Source: CAYNST01 sp964546435 (GTDB lineage: Bacteria; Pseudomonadota; Gammaproteobacteria; Pseudomonadales; Cellvibrionaceae). Taken from it: 64,000 bases of DNA. Shown here one piece after another: positions 36,725 to 45,568 of this stretch. A program made the position numbers and the translations under genes. Numbering within the stretch: position 1 is the first letter of the stretch; every line of letters starts with the position of its first letter. The notes under the pieces were generated by a model, which did no database searches, was not told the origin of the DNA, and saw only the letters and a list, made by a program, of their open reading frames with translations. Location: contig CAZJKJ010000003.1 in the NCBI GenBank assembly GCA_964546435.1, positions 42,023 to 106,022 on the forward strand, read 5' to 3'.

Positions 36725-37702
36725 ATGGCCGTTATGACCGAGCAAGTCCAGTTTTTTCAGGTAACAGAGGATCAGGCCGAGCAGCGGCTCGACAATTTTC
36801 TTGGTACGAGGCTGCGTGGGGTCCCCAAATCGGCGTTATATCGGATCATTCGCCAGGGGCAGGTGCGCGTAAACAAAGGCCGGGCCAAACCGGATCGAAA
36901 GCTTAAGGCGGGCGATATGGTCAGGGTTCCTCCGATCCGTACGGCGGACCCCAGGGAGGTGCACAAACCCGGCGTTAGCCTGGTGGAGCGGCTGCGGGAT
37001 GGCATCCTCTTTGATGAAGGCGGGCTCCTAATCGTCAATAAGCCATCCGGGCTGGCTGTGCACGGAGGTAGCGGAGTTAATCTGGGGCTGATAGAAGCAC
37101 TCCGTCAATTACCGGAATATTCCGGCTTTTTGGAGCTTGTACATCGCCTGGATAAAGAGACTTCCGGGTGTATCATGATCGCACGCAAACGCAGTACGCT
37201 CCGGTGGCTCCAATCTCTGCTCAGGGAACGAAAGGGTATTATCAAGACCTACACCGCATTGGTGCAGGGGGAATGGCCGGCGACGTGCACCGAGATCGCC
37301 GCACCGCTCCAGCGTTACGAGCTGCCTGACGGCTCCCGAATGGTCAAGGTTCATCAGGCAGGTAAGGAGGCGTTTACGCGTTTCCGCGTGATCGAGCGTT
37401 TCGAGAGGGCAACACTCATTGAGGCGCAGCCGCAGACGGGTCGGACTCATCAGATCAGGGTTCATGCCGGTTATGCCGGATGCCCGTTGGTGGGGGATTT
37501 GAAGTATGGGGAAACGGCGCGTAACAGTGAGCTGATGAGCACTTACAATTTCAGGCGTTTATGCTTGCATGCCAGTCGCTTGCGGGTGACTCTTCAAGAC
37601 GGTTCTGTTGTAGATGTGTCCGCCAGGCTGCCGCCGGATTTTTCAAAACCGCTGGAGCGGATGTCGTCGGAGAGCGGGAGAGCTTGTGCTGCTGATCTTT
37701 GA
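36725..37702 (+). CDS. rluC: 23S rRNA pseudouridine synthase RluC
   Basis: About 325 aa, makes pseudouridine at 955, 2504 and 2580 of 23S rRNA in E. coli. An S4 RNA-binding domain comes first (QRLDNFLGTRLRGVPKSALY, GQVRVNKGRAKPDRKLKAGD), then the catalytic Asp in VHRLDKETSGCIMIARKRS and QPQTGRTHQIRVH. The frame extends to a GTG at 36680, but that is inside the promoter; ATG 36725 or 36734 are the likely starts, neither with a clear ribosome site. Divergent from rne, the standard arrangement. Overlaps the HAD gene by 17 bp. Confidence 0.93.
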   Translation: MAVMTEQVQFFQVTEDQAEQRLDNFLGTRLRGVPKSALYRIIRQGQVRVNKGRAKPDRKLKAGDMVRVPPIRTADPREVHKPGVSLVERLRDGILFDEGGLLIVNKPSGLAVHGGSGVNLGLIEALRQLPEYSGFLELVHRLDKETSGCIMIARKRSTLRWLQSLLRERKGIIKTYTALVQGEWPATCTEIAAPLQRYELPDGSRMVKVHQAGKEAFTRFRVIERFERATLIEAQPQTGRTHQIRVHAGYAGCPLVGDLKYGETARNSELMSTYNFRRLCLHASRLRVTLQDGSVVDVSARLPPDFSKPLERMSSESGRACAADL

Positions 37703-38324
37703 CTGGGATGGCACCTTATGCGATTCCACCGGGAAAATTGTAGTTTGTGTGCAAAAAGCAGCTGCTGATGTTGGCTTGGCGGTCCGGCCGGAAGAAGCCA
37801 TTCTCGACATCATCGGACTGGGGATGATGGAAGCCTTGCAGAAATTGTATCCGGGGGTAGCCCACGAACAGTTGCAATGCCTGAGGGAGTACTATAAACA
37901 ATGGTTTATGGCGCTCGATCATGTTCCGTCACCGTTGTTTGCGGGAGTGGAGGAAACCTTGGTCAAGTTGAAGGATGAGGGCCATATACTCACCGTCGCA
38001 ACGGGCAAAGGTCGAGAAGGTCTGGACCGGGTGCTCGCCGGTCTGAATTTGAGCACCTTTTTCCACGCCTCCAGATGCGCAGATGAAACGCGTTCGAAAC
38101 CGGATCCGCAAATGGTATTGGAGCTTCTGAAAGAGTTTGACTGTTCCTGCGACGATGCTCTGGTAGTCGGCGATACCGAATACGACATGGAGATGGCGCG
38201 CCGGGCGGAGGTCGCCCGCATTGCCGTGAGCTACGGGGCGCATCATATAAGCCGACTGACAAGTTATCTCCCCCGCTTTTCCATCGATACGTTCCCGCAG
38301 ATTCTTGAATTGCTTGATCGGTAG
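37686..38324 (+). CDS. HAD-family hydrolase (phosphoglycolate phosphatase-like)
   Basis: 212 aa. Motif I FDWDGTLCDS, motif II-like VATGKGREGL, motif III Lys in RSKPDPQMVLELL and motif IV VVGDTEYDMEMARRAEV are all in place, so it is an active-looking HAD-IA phosphatase. The substrate is open; pseudomonads carry the same gene after rluC. GTG start at 37686 with GGGAG upstream, 17 bp inside the end of rluC, so translation is coupled. Confidence 0.88.
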   Translation: MLLIFDWDGTLCDSTGKIVVCVQKAAADVGLAVRPEEAILDIIGLGMMEALQKLYPGVAHEQLQCLREYYKQWFMALDHVPSPLFAGVEETLVKLKDEGHILTVATGKGREGLDRVLAGLNLSTFFHASRCADETRSKPDPQMVLELLKEFDCSCDDALVVGDTEYDMEMARRAEVARIAVSYGAHHISRLTSYLPRFSIDTFPQILELLDR

Positions 38325-38372
38325 CTCAATAACAGGCGCAAAAGCGGTTGAAAAAGCTGGAGTTTTGCGGGG

Positions 38373-38954
38373 TCAAATCGAAAGGGTGTCGATCCCGGCC
38401 CGGGCGAGCATCAGATTCAGCGAAATCAACGGAAGTCCAATCAGTGCCGTGGGATCCAGGCTCTTGATGGACTGGAACAGGGCGATTCCCCGTCCTTCAC
38501 ACTTAAAGCTGCCCGCGCAGTCATACGGCTTTTCGAAGTTGAGGTAGTTTTCGATTTGCGCCGCAGTCAGATGACGGAACAGCACGTCAGTGGTGACAAG
38601 GTCGCATTGCACCGATTTTGGGCTCAGTACACACACTGCCGTATAAAATGTCACTGATCGACCGGCACATTGTTGAAGTTGCTGAATTGCGCATGCATGA
38701 CTTCCCGGTTTGCCGAGGGGTTGGTCATCAAGCGATGCCAGTTGATCGGACGCCACAACTATGGCGTCCGGAAACCTTTCTGCTACCACCTGGGCTTTGC
38801 TGGTGGCAAGTCGCTGAACGGCCGACGCCACGCACTCGCCGGGGAAGCGGGTTTCATCTATATCAGGGCTGACGGCGAGGAAGCTGAGCCCCAGTTGCGT
38901 CAACAACTGTTGGCGATAGAGCGAGGACGAGGCAAGGATGATCTGAAAGGTCAT
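38373..38954 (-). CDS. yceF: Maf-family nucleotide pyrophosphatase (7-methyl-GTP type)
   Basis: 193 aa house-cleaning pyrophosphatase that hydrolyses modified NTPs such as m7GTP. IILASSSLYRQQLLTQLG is the Maf nucleotide-binding loop; SPDIDETR, VVASDQLASLDDQPLGKPG and KPYDCAGSFKCEGRGIALF follow. Start ATG 38954 with GGAG; the upstream frame has no homology. Stands alone on the minus strand between the rluC-HAD pair and divergent yceD, as in E. coli. Confidence 0.94.
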   Translation of the reverse strand: MTFQIILASSSLYRQQLLTQLGLSFLAVSPDIDETRFPGECVASAVQRLATSKAQVVAERFPDAIVVASDQLASLDDQPLGKPGSHACAIQQLQQCAGRSVTFYTAVCVLSPKSVQCDLVTTDVLFRHLTAAQIENYLNFEKPYDCAGSFKCEGRGIALFQSIKSLDPTALIGLPLISLNLMLARAGIDTLSI

Positions 38955-39012
38955 GATATTGGCGTCTCCAGACACGCGTCCGTCCCTAAAGGGGCTTTTA
39001 TCGGTTTTTTCT

Positions 39013-39041
39013 TTGACAGTGGTCGGCCAAGTCAATATTAT
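39013..39041 (+). promoter_or_regulatory. Near-consensus sigma-70 promoter immediately before yceD
   Basis: TTGACA (39013-39018), exactly 17 bases, TATTAT (39036-39041), then TGCGCGCC. The expected RNA start, about 7 bases past the -10, falls near 39048, only a few bases before the yceD ATG at 39051. Confidence 0.8.
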
Positions 39042-39050
39042 TGCGCGCCT

Positions 39051-39578
39051 ATGTCAGAGGGTACCCGTATCAAGCAGCTTCCAAGAACCGTAGAGCCACG
39101 TAAACTGGCACATCTGGGCGTTTTTCTGGAAGGCCGAGTGGGGAGCGACGACTTTAAACGATTGGCGGACGCGACTCTAGCAATAAAGGATGTTCAGGCG
39201 GAATTGCACTTCGGTCTGGACTATGAGCGCAGACCACAGGTGCGCGGCAGGATTTCCGGCAGTGTTGTGCGGCAATGCCAGCGCTGCCTGAACCCGCTGG
39301 ATCTGGATATTGGCGGTGATTTTTTTGTCGGTATCGTTGGCAACGAAAAGCAGGCGAAGGCATTACCAGGCGACGTAGAGCCGTGGCTGGTAGAAGAAGA
39401 CAGCGCAGATCTTTTTCATATGCTGGAAGACGAGATACTCTTGGGTATGCCTTATGTCTCGTATCACGAGCACGAATGTGTTGATCCGGCTTATTTCCGG
39501 TCAGAGCACAGTGCAGAAGAAACGCCTGTGCGAGCAAACCCTTTCCAGGTGCTGGAACAGTTGAGAAGCAAGAAATAG
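39051..39578 (+). CDS. yceD: 23S rRNA accumulation protein YceD (DUF177)
   Basis: 175 aa. Typical DUF177 pattern: PRTVEPRKLAHLGVFLEGRV at the start, the Cys pair in VVRQCQRCLNPLDLDIGGDF, acidic DSADLFHMLEDEILLGMPYV, and HECVDPAYF. Needed for normal 23S rRNA levels in E. coli and plants. The frame is open far upstream, but homology starts at ATG 39051. There is no ribosome-binding site because a strong promoter ends 10 bases before; the transcript may be nearly leaderless. First gene of the yceD-rpmF-plsX-fab block. Confidence 0.92.
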   Translation: MSEGTRIKQLPRTVEPRKLAHLGVFLEGRVGSDDFKRLADATLAIKDVQAELHFGLDYERRPQVRGRISGSVVRQCQRCLNPLDLDIGGDFFVGIVGNEKQAKALPGDVEPWLVEEDSADLFHMLEDEILLGMPYVSYHEHECVDPAYFRSEHSAEETPVRANPFQVLEQLRSKK

Positions 39579-39684
39579 CGTTGTTCCAAAAGTTTTCGAA
39601 GAGAATGGCAAGGCGGACTATGTAGTCGGCCGATCATTGTCTTTATTCAACAGTTACAAAGATTTACGCGAAAAGGTATAAATT

Positions 39685-39867
39685 ATGGCCGTCCAGAAAA
39701 ATAAAAAATCACGTGCACGACGCGGCATGCGTCGATCACATGATGCATTGTCAACTCAGGCGTTATCCATAGATTCCACGTCCGGTGAGAAACATTTGCG
39801 TCATCATATGACGCCAGATGGCTTTTATCGCGGACGTAAAGTTATCGGTAACAGTGACGACGAATAA
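39685..39867 (+). CDS. rpmF: 50S ribosomal protein L32
   Basis: 60 aa. MAVQKNKKSRARRGMRRSHD is the L32 signature; the C-terminus HHMTPDGFYRGRKVI is also typical. It is the type without zinc-binding Cys pairs. ATG start. 106 bp after yceD and 21 bp before plsX. Confidence 0.98.
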   Translation: MAVQKNKKSRARRGMRRSHDALSTQALSIDSTSGEKHLRHHMTPDGFYRGRKVIGNSDDE

Positions 39868-39888
39868 GAACTGATCGATATCTAGTTA

Positions 39889-40905
39889 TTGCCAGCGCGA
39901 ATTCGAATTGCAGTTGACGCAACCGGGGGAGATAGTGGTCCCCGGGTTGCGGTTACTGCGTCCGCTCATTTCATCAAAAACTTCCCTTCTGTCGATGTGA
40001 TTCTGGTGGGGGTTGAGCCCGTACTGCGGAAATTGCTGTCAGCCAGCGATCGAGTGTCTTATGTGGACGCATCCGAGGCGGTGACCATGTCCGACCGCCC
40101 CGCGCACGCTCTACGCAACAAGCCGAATTCGTCCATGGCAAAAGCGATAAAGCTGGTCGCCGAGGGTCAGGCTCAGGCTTGTGTCAGCGCCGGAAATACC
40201 GGTGCTCTGATGGGGTTCGGGTTGAAGTACCTCGGGGCGTTGCCGGCCATAGACAGACCCGCCATCTGTAAGGCTGTGCCGACAGTGCGCGGATCTTGTT
40301 ACCTTCTTGATCTCGGTGCCAACGTCTCTGTCTCTGCCCAACAGTTACTAGAATTTGGAATTATGGGGGCGGCGATGGCGCGAACTGCGGGCAACCCGGA
40401 ACCGCGTATCGGGTTACTGAACGTGGGTCGCGAAATCGAGAAGGGCGACAGTTTGCGTCGTGAGGCATTCGAGTTGATGCGGCATTGCAGTTCATTGAAT
40501 TTTATGGGATTTGTCGAGGGCGACGACATCTACGCCGGAAGCATGGATGTCATTGTCTGCGATGGATTCACCGGCAACGCGGTGTTGAAGGCCAGTGAAG
40601 GCGCGTTTCAGTTATTGTCATCACGGTTGTCGAATGCATTTAAAACAGACTGGAAGGCGCGGCTGGCGCACAAGCTCGCAGAACCCTACCTGCAGGGGTG
40701 GCGTGCCGCACATCATCCAAGCTCTCATAACGGGGCCGCTTTTCTCGGATTGAACGGGGTCGTGGTGAAAAGCCACGGATCGGCGTTGCCGGATGCTTTT
40801 GAATCCGCACTCCGGGTAGCGCATGATCAGGCGCTTAACGCGCTGCCGTCGATGATCGCGGCAGCCATGACCAATTCGTCCAAAGGAGGACATTCTTGTG
40901 ACTGA
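39889..40905 (+). CDS. plsX: Phosphate acyltransferase PlsX
   Basis: 338 aa, makes acyl-phosphate from acyl-ACP for phospholipid synthesis. RIRIAVDATGGDSGPRVAV is the N-terminal motif, followed by SAGNTGALMGFGLKYLG, LLDLGANV, NVGREIEKGD and VCDGFTGNAVLKASEGA. The start is TTG at 39889; no ATG or GTG is suitably placed and the ribosome site is weak. The fabD GTG lies inside its end (8-bp overlap). The next gene is fabD, not fabH. Confidence 0.95.
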   Translation: MPARIRIAVDATGGDSGPRVAVTASAHFIKNFPSVDVILVGVEPVLRKLLSASDRVSYVDASEAVTMSDRPAHALRNKPNSSMAKAIKLVAEGQAQACVSAGNTGALMGFGLKYLGALPAIDRPAICKAVPTVRGSCYLLDLGANVSVSAQQLLEFGIMGAAMARTAGNPEPRIGLLNVGREIEKGDSLRREAFELMRHCSSLNFMGFVEGDDIYAGSMDVIVCDGFTGNAVLKASEGAFQLLSSRLSNAFKTDWKARLAHKLAEPYLQGWRAAHHPSSHNGAAFLGLNGVVVKSHGSALPDAFESALRVAHDQALNALPSMIAAAMTNSSKGGHSCD

Positions 40906-41848
40906 CGTGGCATTCATTTTCCCGGGGCAAGGTTCCCAGCAAGTGGGGATGTTGAAGGAGTTGGCGCAGAATCATTCCATTGTTCAGGAAGTTTTTGATG
41001 TCGCCAGTGACCAGTTGTCGTTTGACTTGTGGCAGTTGATTCAGGACGGCCCCCAGGACAAGCTCAACCTGACCGAATTTGCTCAGCCCGCCATATTAAC
41101 GGCGAGCTATGCTATCTGGCGCGTAATAAATCAACAGTCAGAAGTTGATGGTGTGTGCATGACGGGTCATAGCCTGGGGGAGTGGTCTGCCATGGTGTGT
41201 GCCGGCAGTATCCCGTTTGAACAGGCGGTGCGCCTGGTTCAGTTGCGCGGCCAGTTCATGCAGGAAGCGGTTCCGGCCGGAGAAGGAACCATGGCGGCCA
41301 TTATCGGTCTTGATGACGATCAAGTGAAAGCTGTCTGTGTGGAAGCTTCGCGTGGTGAGGTGGTGGAAGCAGTCAATTTTAATGCGCCAGGGCAAGTGGT
41401 GGTGGCGGGGCAGGTGAAAGCAGTCGAGCGCGCAATGGATCTTTGCAAGGCAGCCGGCGCCAAAATGGCAGTGCCACTGGCAGTGAGCGCGCCCTTTCAC
41501 ACGTCGCTTATGAAACCCGCTGCAGAAAGATTGGCTGCCCATCTGCGCGACGTTGAAGTTGAGTTACCTAAAATACCCGTAATCCAGAATGTTGATGCAC
41601 AGATATCCGCTGACCCGGCGGCGATCCGCGCGCGACTGATCGAGCAAATTTATGCCCCCGTACAGTGGGTCGATTGTGTACGCAAAGCGGTGGCGGAAGG
41701 AGCGACGACGCTGGTCGAATGCGGGCCGGGCAAAGTGCTGGCCGGTCTGGCCAAACGTATTGACCGAGAGCTGAAAGTTTATTCAACGGACAAGCCGGAA
41801 AATCTGGCGGCGTTACTAGATCATCTTGTTAAAAAGCAAAATGTTTAA
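40898..41848 (+). CDS. fabD: Malonyl-CoA:ACP transacylase
   Basis: 316 aa. The active-site Ser is in GHSLGEWSAMVCAGSI; FIFPGQGSQQVGMLKEL starts the domain and VSAPFHTSLMKPA holds the His. GTG start with AAGGAGG nine bases upstream, overlapping plsX by 8 bp. Supplies malonyl-ACP to FabF and FabY. Confidence 0.98.
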   Translation: MTDVAFIFPGQGSQQVGMLKELAQNHSIVQEVFDVASDQLSFDLWQLIQDGPQDKLNLTEFAQPAILTASYAIWRVINQQSEVDGVCMTGHSLGEWSAMVCAGSIPFEQAVRLVQLRGQFMQEAVPAGEGTMAAIIGLDDDQVKAVCVEASRGEVVEAVNFNAPGQVVVAGQVKAVERAMDLCKAAGAKMAVPLAVSAPFHTSLMKPAAERLAAHLRDVEVELPKIPVIQNVDAQISADPAAIRARLIEQIYAPVQWVDCVRKAVAEGATTLVECGPGKVLAGLAKRIDRELKVYSTDKPENLAALLDHLVKKQNV

Positions 41849-41868
41849 TGACCGGCCGAGGGGGAGAT

Positions 41869-42609
41869 ATGAGTGATAAACGCGTGGCACTGGTGACCGG
41901 TGCCAGTCGGGGCATCGGAGCAGCAATCGCCGCCGGTCTGGGTGCGAGAGGATTTGTGGTGGTTGGCACGGCCACGACTGCTAGTGGTGCGGAAAAAATC
42001 AGCGAAAAGCTTGCACAACTGGGTGTCGAAGGCGGAGGAATGGTGCTGGATGTATGTCAGGCAGACGCCAGCGCCTCGCTTGTCAATGACATCGCCACCC
42101 GGTATGGGCCTGCTACCGTGCTGGTAAACAACGCCGGAATAACCAGCGACAACCTTCTGATGCGCATGTCAGAAGAAGAGTGGTTCAGCGTTATGAGAAC
42201 AAATCTCGATGCCATCTACAGATTGAGTAAGGCCTGTCTGCGCGGGATGACCAAAGCCCGATGGGGCCGCATCATAAATATTACGTCCGTGGTGGGCAGC
42301 ATGGGAAATGCGGGACAGAGCAACTACGCGGCCACCAAGGCCGGAGTGGAGGGCTTTTCCAGATCCCTGGCAAAAGAGATCGGGTCACGCAATATTACGG
42401 TGAACTGCATAGCGCCGGGCTTTATCGAAACTGATATGACTAAAAGTTTGGCAGATACACAAAGAAGCGCGCTTCTGAGCGGAATTGCGCTGGCGCGACT
42501 GGGTCAGCCGGAGGAGATTGCGGAGGTGGCAGGGTTTCTCTGCTCCAATGGTGCGGGCTATATCACTGGAGAGACCATCCATGTAAACGGTGGTCTCTAC
42601 ATGGCATAA
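41869..42609 (+). CDS. fabG: 3-oxoacyl-ACP reductase
   Basis: 246 aa short-chain dehydrogenase. NADP motif VTGASRGIGAAIAAGL, NNAGITSDNLLMRM, catalytic Ser in ITSVVGSMGN and Tyr-Lys in NYAATKAGVEG; C-terminal GYITGETIHVNGGLYM. ATG 41869 follows GGGGGAG closely; another ATG at 41848 overlaps the fabD stop (TAATG) but lacks a ribosome site. fabD-fabG coupling either way. Confidence 0.97.
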   Translation: MSDKRVALVTGASRGIGAAIAAGLGARGFVVVGTATTASGAEKISEKLAQLGVEGGGMVLDVCQADASASLVNDIATRYGPATVLVNNAGITSDNLLMRMSEEEWFSVMRTNLDAIYRLSKACLRGMTKARWGRIINITSVVGSMGNAGQSNYAATKAGVEGFSRSLAKEIGSRNITVNCIAPGFIETDMTKSLADTQRSALLSGIALARLGQPEEIAEVAGFLCSNGAGYITGETIHVNGGLYMA

Positions 42610-42918
42610 ACACGAAAAGGTCTTAAAAACAAGAGACTTGGTTCGTGTGAGCAAGTGAATTCGAGGTTTGGTCGTCGGGTGAATGCAGGGTTTCAAACTG
42701 TTTTGCCGATAGAACTCAGGGTGCGTCCGGCGAATGCGCCCATTTTCTGAAGCGAAAACTACGACCATGGATTACAATGGCGGAAATTCGCGGTAAAATG
42801 CGCGCTTTCTTGGAACTGTGACACGGTTACGGCTTTCAAAGTCGGCGGATGACGGCCAATGACAGTCAGACAATTTAATGCTGAAAATCAAAGAAGCTAT
42901 TAGGAGCTACAAAATATT
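42610..42918. other. 309-bp gap between fabG and acpP
   Basis: No gene. It contains the acpP promoter (listed) and a leader of about 110 bases. A CTAAAAACAAGAGACTTGG run just after fabG is not a clear terminator, so read-through from fabG is likely. Confidence 0.5.
42771..42799 (+). promoter_or_regulatory. acpP promoter with GC-rich discriminator
   Basis: ATTACA (42771-42776), 17 bases, TAAAAT (42794-42799), then GCGCGC. This -10/discriminator is almost identical to that of tRNA-Val, which suggests growth-rate or ppGpp control of the abundant acyl carrier protein. Confidence 0.65.
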
Positions 42919-43155
42919 ATGAGCAGCATCGAAGAAAGAGTTAAAAAAATTGTTGCCGAACAACTCGGCGTTAAAGAAGACGAAGTAAAGAACGAGGCGT
43001 CATTTGTTGAAGATCTGGGTGCTGACTCCCTGGATACCGTAGAGCTCGTTATGGCGTTGGAAGAGGAGTTCGAAACCGAAATTCCTGATGAAGAAGCCGA
43101 GAAAATCACGACTGTGCAACTGGCAATCGACTACATCAACGAAAATCTGGCATAG
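42919..43155 (+). CDS. acpP: Acyl carrier protein
   Basis: 78 aa acidic carrier. The phosphopantetheine Ser is in DLGADSLDTVELVMALEEEF. MSSIEERVKKIVAEQLGVKE is the usual start. ATG with AGGAG upstream. It has its own promoter and a strong terminator, so it can be made in excess of the other fab genes. Confidence 0.99.
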   Translation: MSSIEERVKKIVAEQLGVKEDEVKNEASFVEDLGADSLDTVELVMALEEEFETEIPDEEAEKITTVQLAIDYINENLA

Positions 43156-43183
43156 CCTCATCCGTCGTTAGCAGTTCCTGTTG

Positions 43184-43220
43184 AAGCCGTCACTATGTCG
43201 AATAGTACGGCTTTTATTTT
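43184..43220 (+). terminator. Intrinsic terminator after acpP
   Basis: AAGCCGT + ACTAT pairs with ATAGT + ACGGCTT around GTCGA with one bulged C, then TTTATTTT. Lies 29 bp past the acpP stop. Confidence 0.9.
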
Positions 43221-43398
43221 ATGCATCTTTCCTGTTGTGTCGGGGCCGCTCAGCCGCAGAGGGTCGAGAGACTGTGGTGCGTGACAGGGCGACTGAACAG
43301 ACAAATGGCTGGATGATTAATCACACGGAATCCAAGTGCTTCAATTTGAGCGGTAATACTCCGCTCAAACGTTTCTCATAATCGATTGGGAGAATCAC

Positions 43399-44637
43399 GT
43401 GCACCGCAAGAGAGTCGTAGTTACCGGCATGGGCATGGTCAGTCCCGTTGGTAACAGCGTAGAAGAAGCCTGGCGTTCCGTAGTCGCCGGAAAAAGCGGT
43501 GCTGCGCCAATTGAATCATTTGACGCATCAGCATTTGCTACCCGTTTTAGTGCTTCAGTAAAAGATCTTGACCTCACACCTTATATGCCGGAAAAGGAAG
43601 CTCGGAAGATTGATGCTTTCATCCAGTTCGGCATGGTTGCCGGGATTCAGGCATTTGAAGATTCCGGTCTCGTCGTGACGGAGCAAAATGCGCACCGGAT
43701 TGCGTGTTATATAGGCTCTGGAATCGGTGGTCTCGGCTCCATCGAAACCACGGCGCTGACGATCAATGAACGGGGCCCGCGCCGGGTATCACCGTTTTTT
43801 GTGCCTGGCTCGATCATCAATATGATTGCCGGCAATCTGTCGATCCGATATGGATTCAAAGGTGCCAATATCGCCGTCACCACGGCCTGTACGACGTCCA
43901 CTCATTGCATCGGGCTAGCCACGCGGGAAATCTTGTCCGGATATGCCGATGTGGTGTTCTGCGGGGGCGCGGAGATGGCGACGACCCCGGTGGGAATTGG
44001 CGGATTCGCCGCCGCTCGAGCGCTTTCCACCCGCAACGACGATCCCCAGAAGGCCAGTCGTCCCTGGGATGTGGATCGGGACGGATTCGTTCTCGGCGAT
44101 GGTGCGGGGGTAATGGTGCTTGAGGAATACGAGCATGCGCGCGCCCGGGGCGCCCGGATTTATGCAGAGCTGATCGGATTCGGTGCGAGCGCCGACGCAT
44201 TTCATATGACTTCTCCACCCGAACAGGGCGACGGGGCGGCGATGTCCATGATTGCCGCGCTGCGTGATGCAGGGATTTCTTCTGATGACGTGCAATATAT
44301 CAATGCGCACGGTACCTCTACGCCGGTCGGCGATCTGGCGGAATGCCGCGCCGTCAAAACGGTATTTGGCAAGCATGTCGCGGATTTGGCGATCAGTTCA
44401 ACGAAGTCAATGACCGGTCACTTGCTGGGTGCAGCAGGCGCGGTCGAAGCCATTTTTACGGTGCTGGCCATCCGCGATCAGGTTGCTCCGCCCACGATCA
44501 ACCTCGACACACCCGATGCGGAATGTGATTTGAATTTCGTACCGCATCAAGCGCAAGCCCAGCCGATCGAGGTCGCCATGAGCAACTCGTTTGGTTTCGG
44601 TGGAACGAACGGGACGCTGGTTTTCAGGAAGCTGTGA
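43399..44637 (+). CDS. fabF: 3-oxoacyl-ACP synthase II
   Basis: 412 aa elongating condensing enzyme. Cys in VTTACTTSTHCIG, His in NAHGTSTPVGD and KSMTGHLLGAAGA, and the C-terminal SNSFGFGGTNGTLV. GTG start at 43399 with GGGAG upstream. Followed after 70 bp by pabC. Confidence 0.98.
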   Translation: MHRKRVVVTGMGMVSPVGNSVEEAWRSVVAGKSGAAPIESFDASAFATRFSASVKDLDLTPYMPEKEARKIDAFIQFGMVAGIQAFEDSGLVVTEQNAHRIACYIGSGIGGLGSIETTALTINERGPRRVSPFFVPGSIINMIAGNLSIRYGFKGANIAVTTACTTSTHCIGLATREILSGYADVVFCGGAEMATTPVGIGGFAAARALSTRNDDPQKASRPWDVDRDGFVLGDGAGVMVLEEYEHARARGARIYAELIGFGASADAFHMTSPPEQGDGAAMSMIAALRDAGISSDDVQYINAHGTSTPVGDLAECRAVKTVFGKHVADLAISSTKSMTGHLLGAAGAVEAIFTVLAIRDQVAPPTINLDTPDAECDLNFVPHQAQAQPIEVAMSNSFGFGGTNGTLVFRKL

Positions 44638-44707
44638 CGACCATGGGGACGGAGGCGGCCGTATGGCGCCGGCGATGCGAGGCAGATAACGAGGACATTG
44701 GGGGCGC

Positions 44708-45568
44708 ATGACGCACTATCCCTGTCATCTGGTAAATGGAGAATGGACAGATGTCGTGGCAGTCACCGATCGCGGCTTTGCCTTCGGCGATGGTGTATTT
44801 GAAACGATGCTCTGGTGCGGCGGCGACCTGGTGTTATGGAGCCGGCATCTTGCAAGATTGCAGCGAGCCTGTCAGCAGCTCCTGATACCCTTGGAGGCCG
44901 TTGAACTGGACAGCTGGGTGGCGCTGGTCCATAAAAAATTGACGGAAATGCCGATTCAAGGTGCGCGAATGGTTGTAAAGCTGATCGTGACACGTGGATA
45001 CGGTGGACGCGGCTATGTTCCTGCGAGTGGGCCAGCGCAACCAACGATAGTGTTCAGCATTCTGCCCTTCAACCCGAGCAGTAACGGTCATCGGGGCGTC
45101 ACCCTGGAGTGGACGCAATCCTGTTTGAGCGAGAATCCTGAACTGGCCGGTCTCAAGCATCTGAACCGCCTTGATTATGTGCTGGCGGGTATGGCCTATG
45201 CGGACCGTCCGGATCACTGCCTTCCTCTTCTTCAAGATCAGCAATCCCGAATCATCGAAAGCCTGCACCACAATATTTTTCTACTCATCGATGGTGATCT
45301 TGTGACGCCACGCCTTGATCGCTGCGGAGTTGCCGGTGTCATGCGAGCGTTGATCCTGGATGAGATTGCACCTGCTATCGGCGTGACCACAGCAACGCGT
45401 GGCGTCACTCTCGCAGATGTCGATGCGGCAGCAGAGATATTTGTATGCAACAGCGTGCGGGGACTATGGCCAGTGGTAAAGCTCGGACATCACGGATGGC
45501 CAGTCGGCCCGATTACGCGTCAGATACAGACACAGCTGCAAGCGCGCTACGGAGCTGCCTATGCGTAA
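44708..45568 (+). CDS. pabC: Aminodeoxychorismate lyase
   Basis: 286 aa PLP fold-IV enzyme that converts aminodeoxychorismate to p-aminobenzoate for folate. VTDRGFAFGDGVFETM is the fold-IV start, and the Lys is in LAGLKHLNRLDYVLA. ATG start; its end overlaps mltG by 8 bp. Its partner pabB is elsewhere in this window (62-63.4 kb). Confidence 0.95.
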   Translation: MTHYPCHLVNGEWTDVVAVTDRGFAFGDGVFETMLWCGGDLVLWSRHLARLQRACQQLLIPLEAVELDSWVALVHKKLTEMPIQGARMVVKLIVTRGYGGRGYVPASGPAQPTIVFSILPFNPSSNGHRGVTLEWTQSCLSENPELAGLKHLNRLDYVLAGMAYADRPDHCLPLLQDQQSRIIESLHHNIFLLIDGDLVTPRLDRCGVAGVMRALILDEIAPAIGVTTATRGVTLADVDAAAEIFVCNSVRGLWPVVKLGHHGWPVGPITRQIQTQLQARYGAAYA

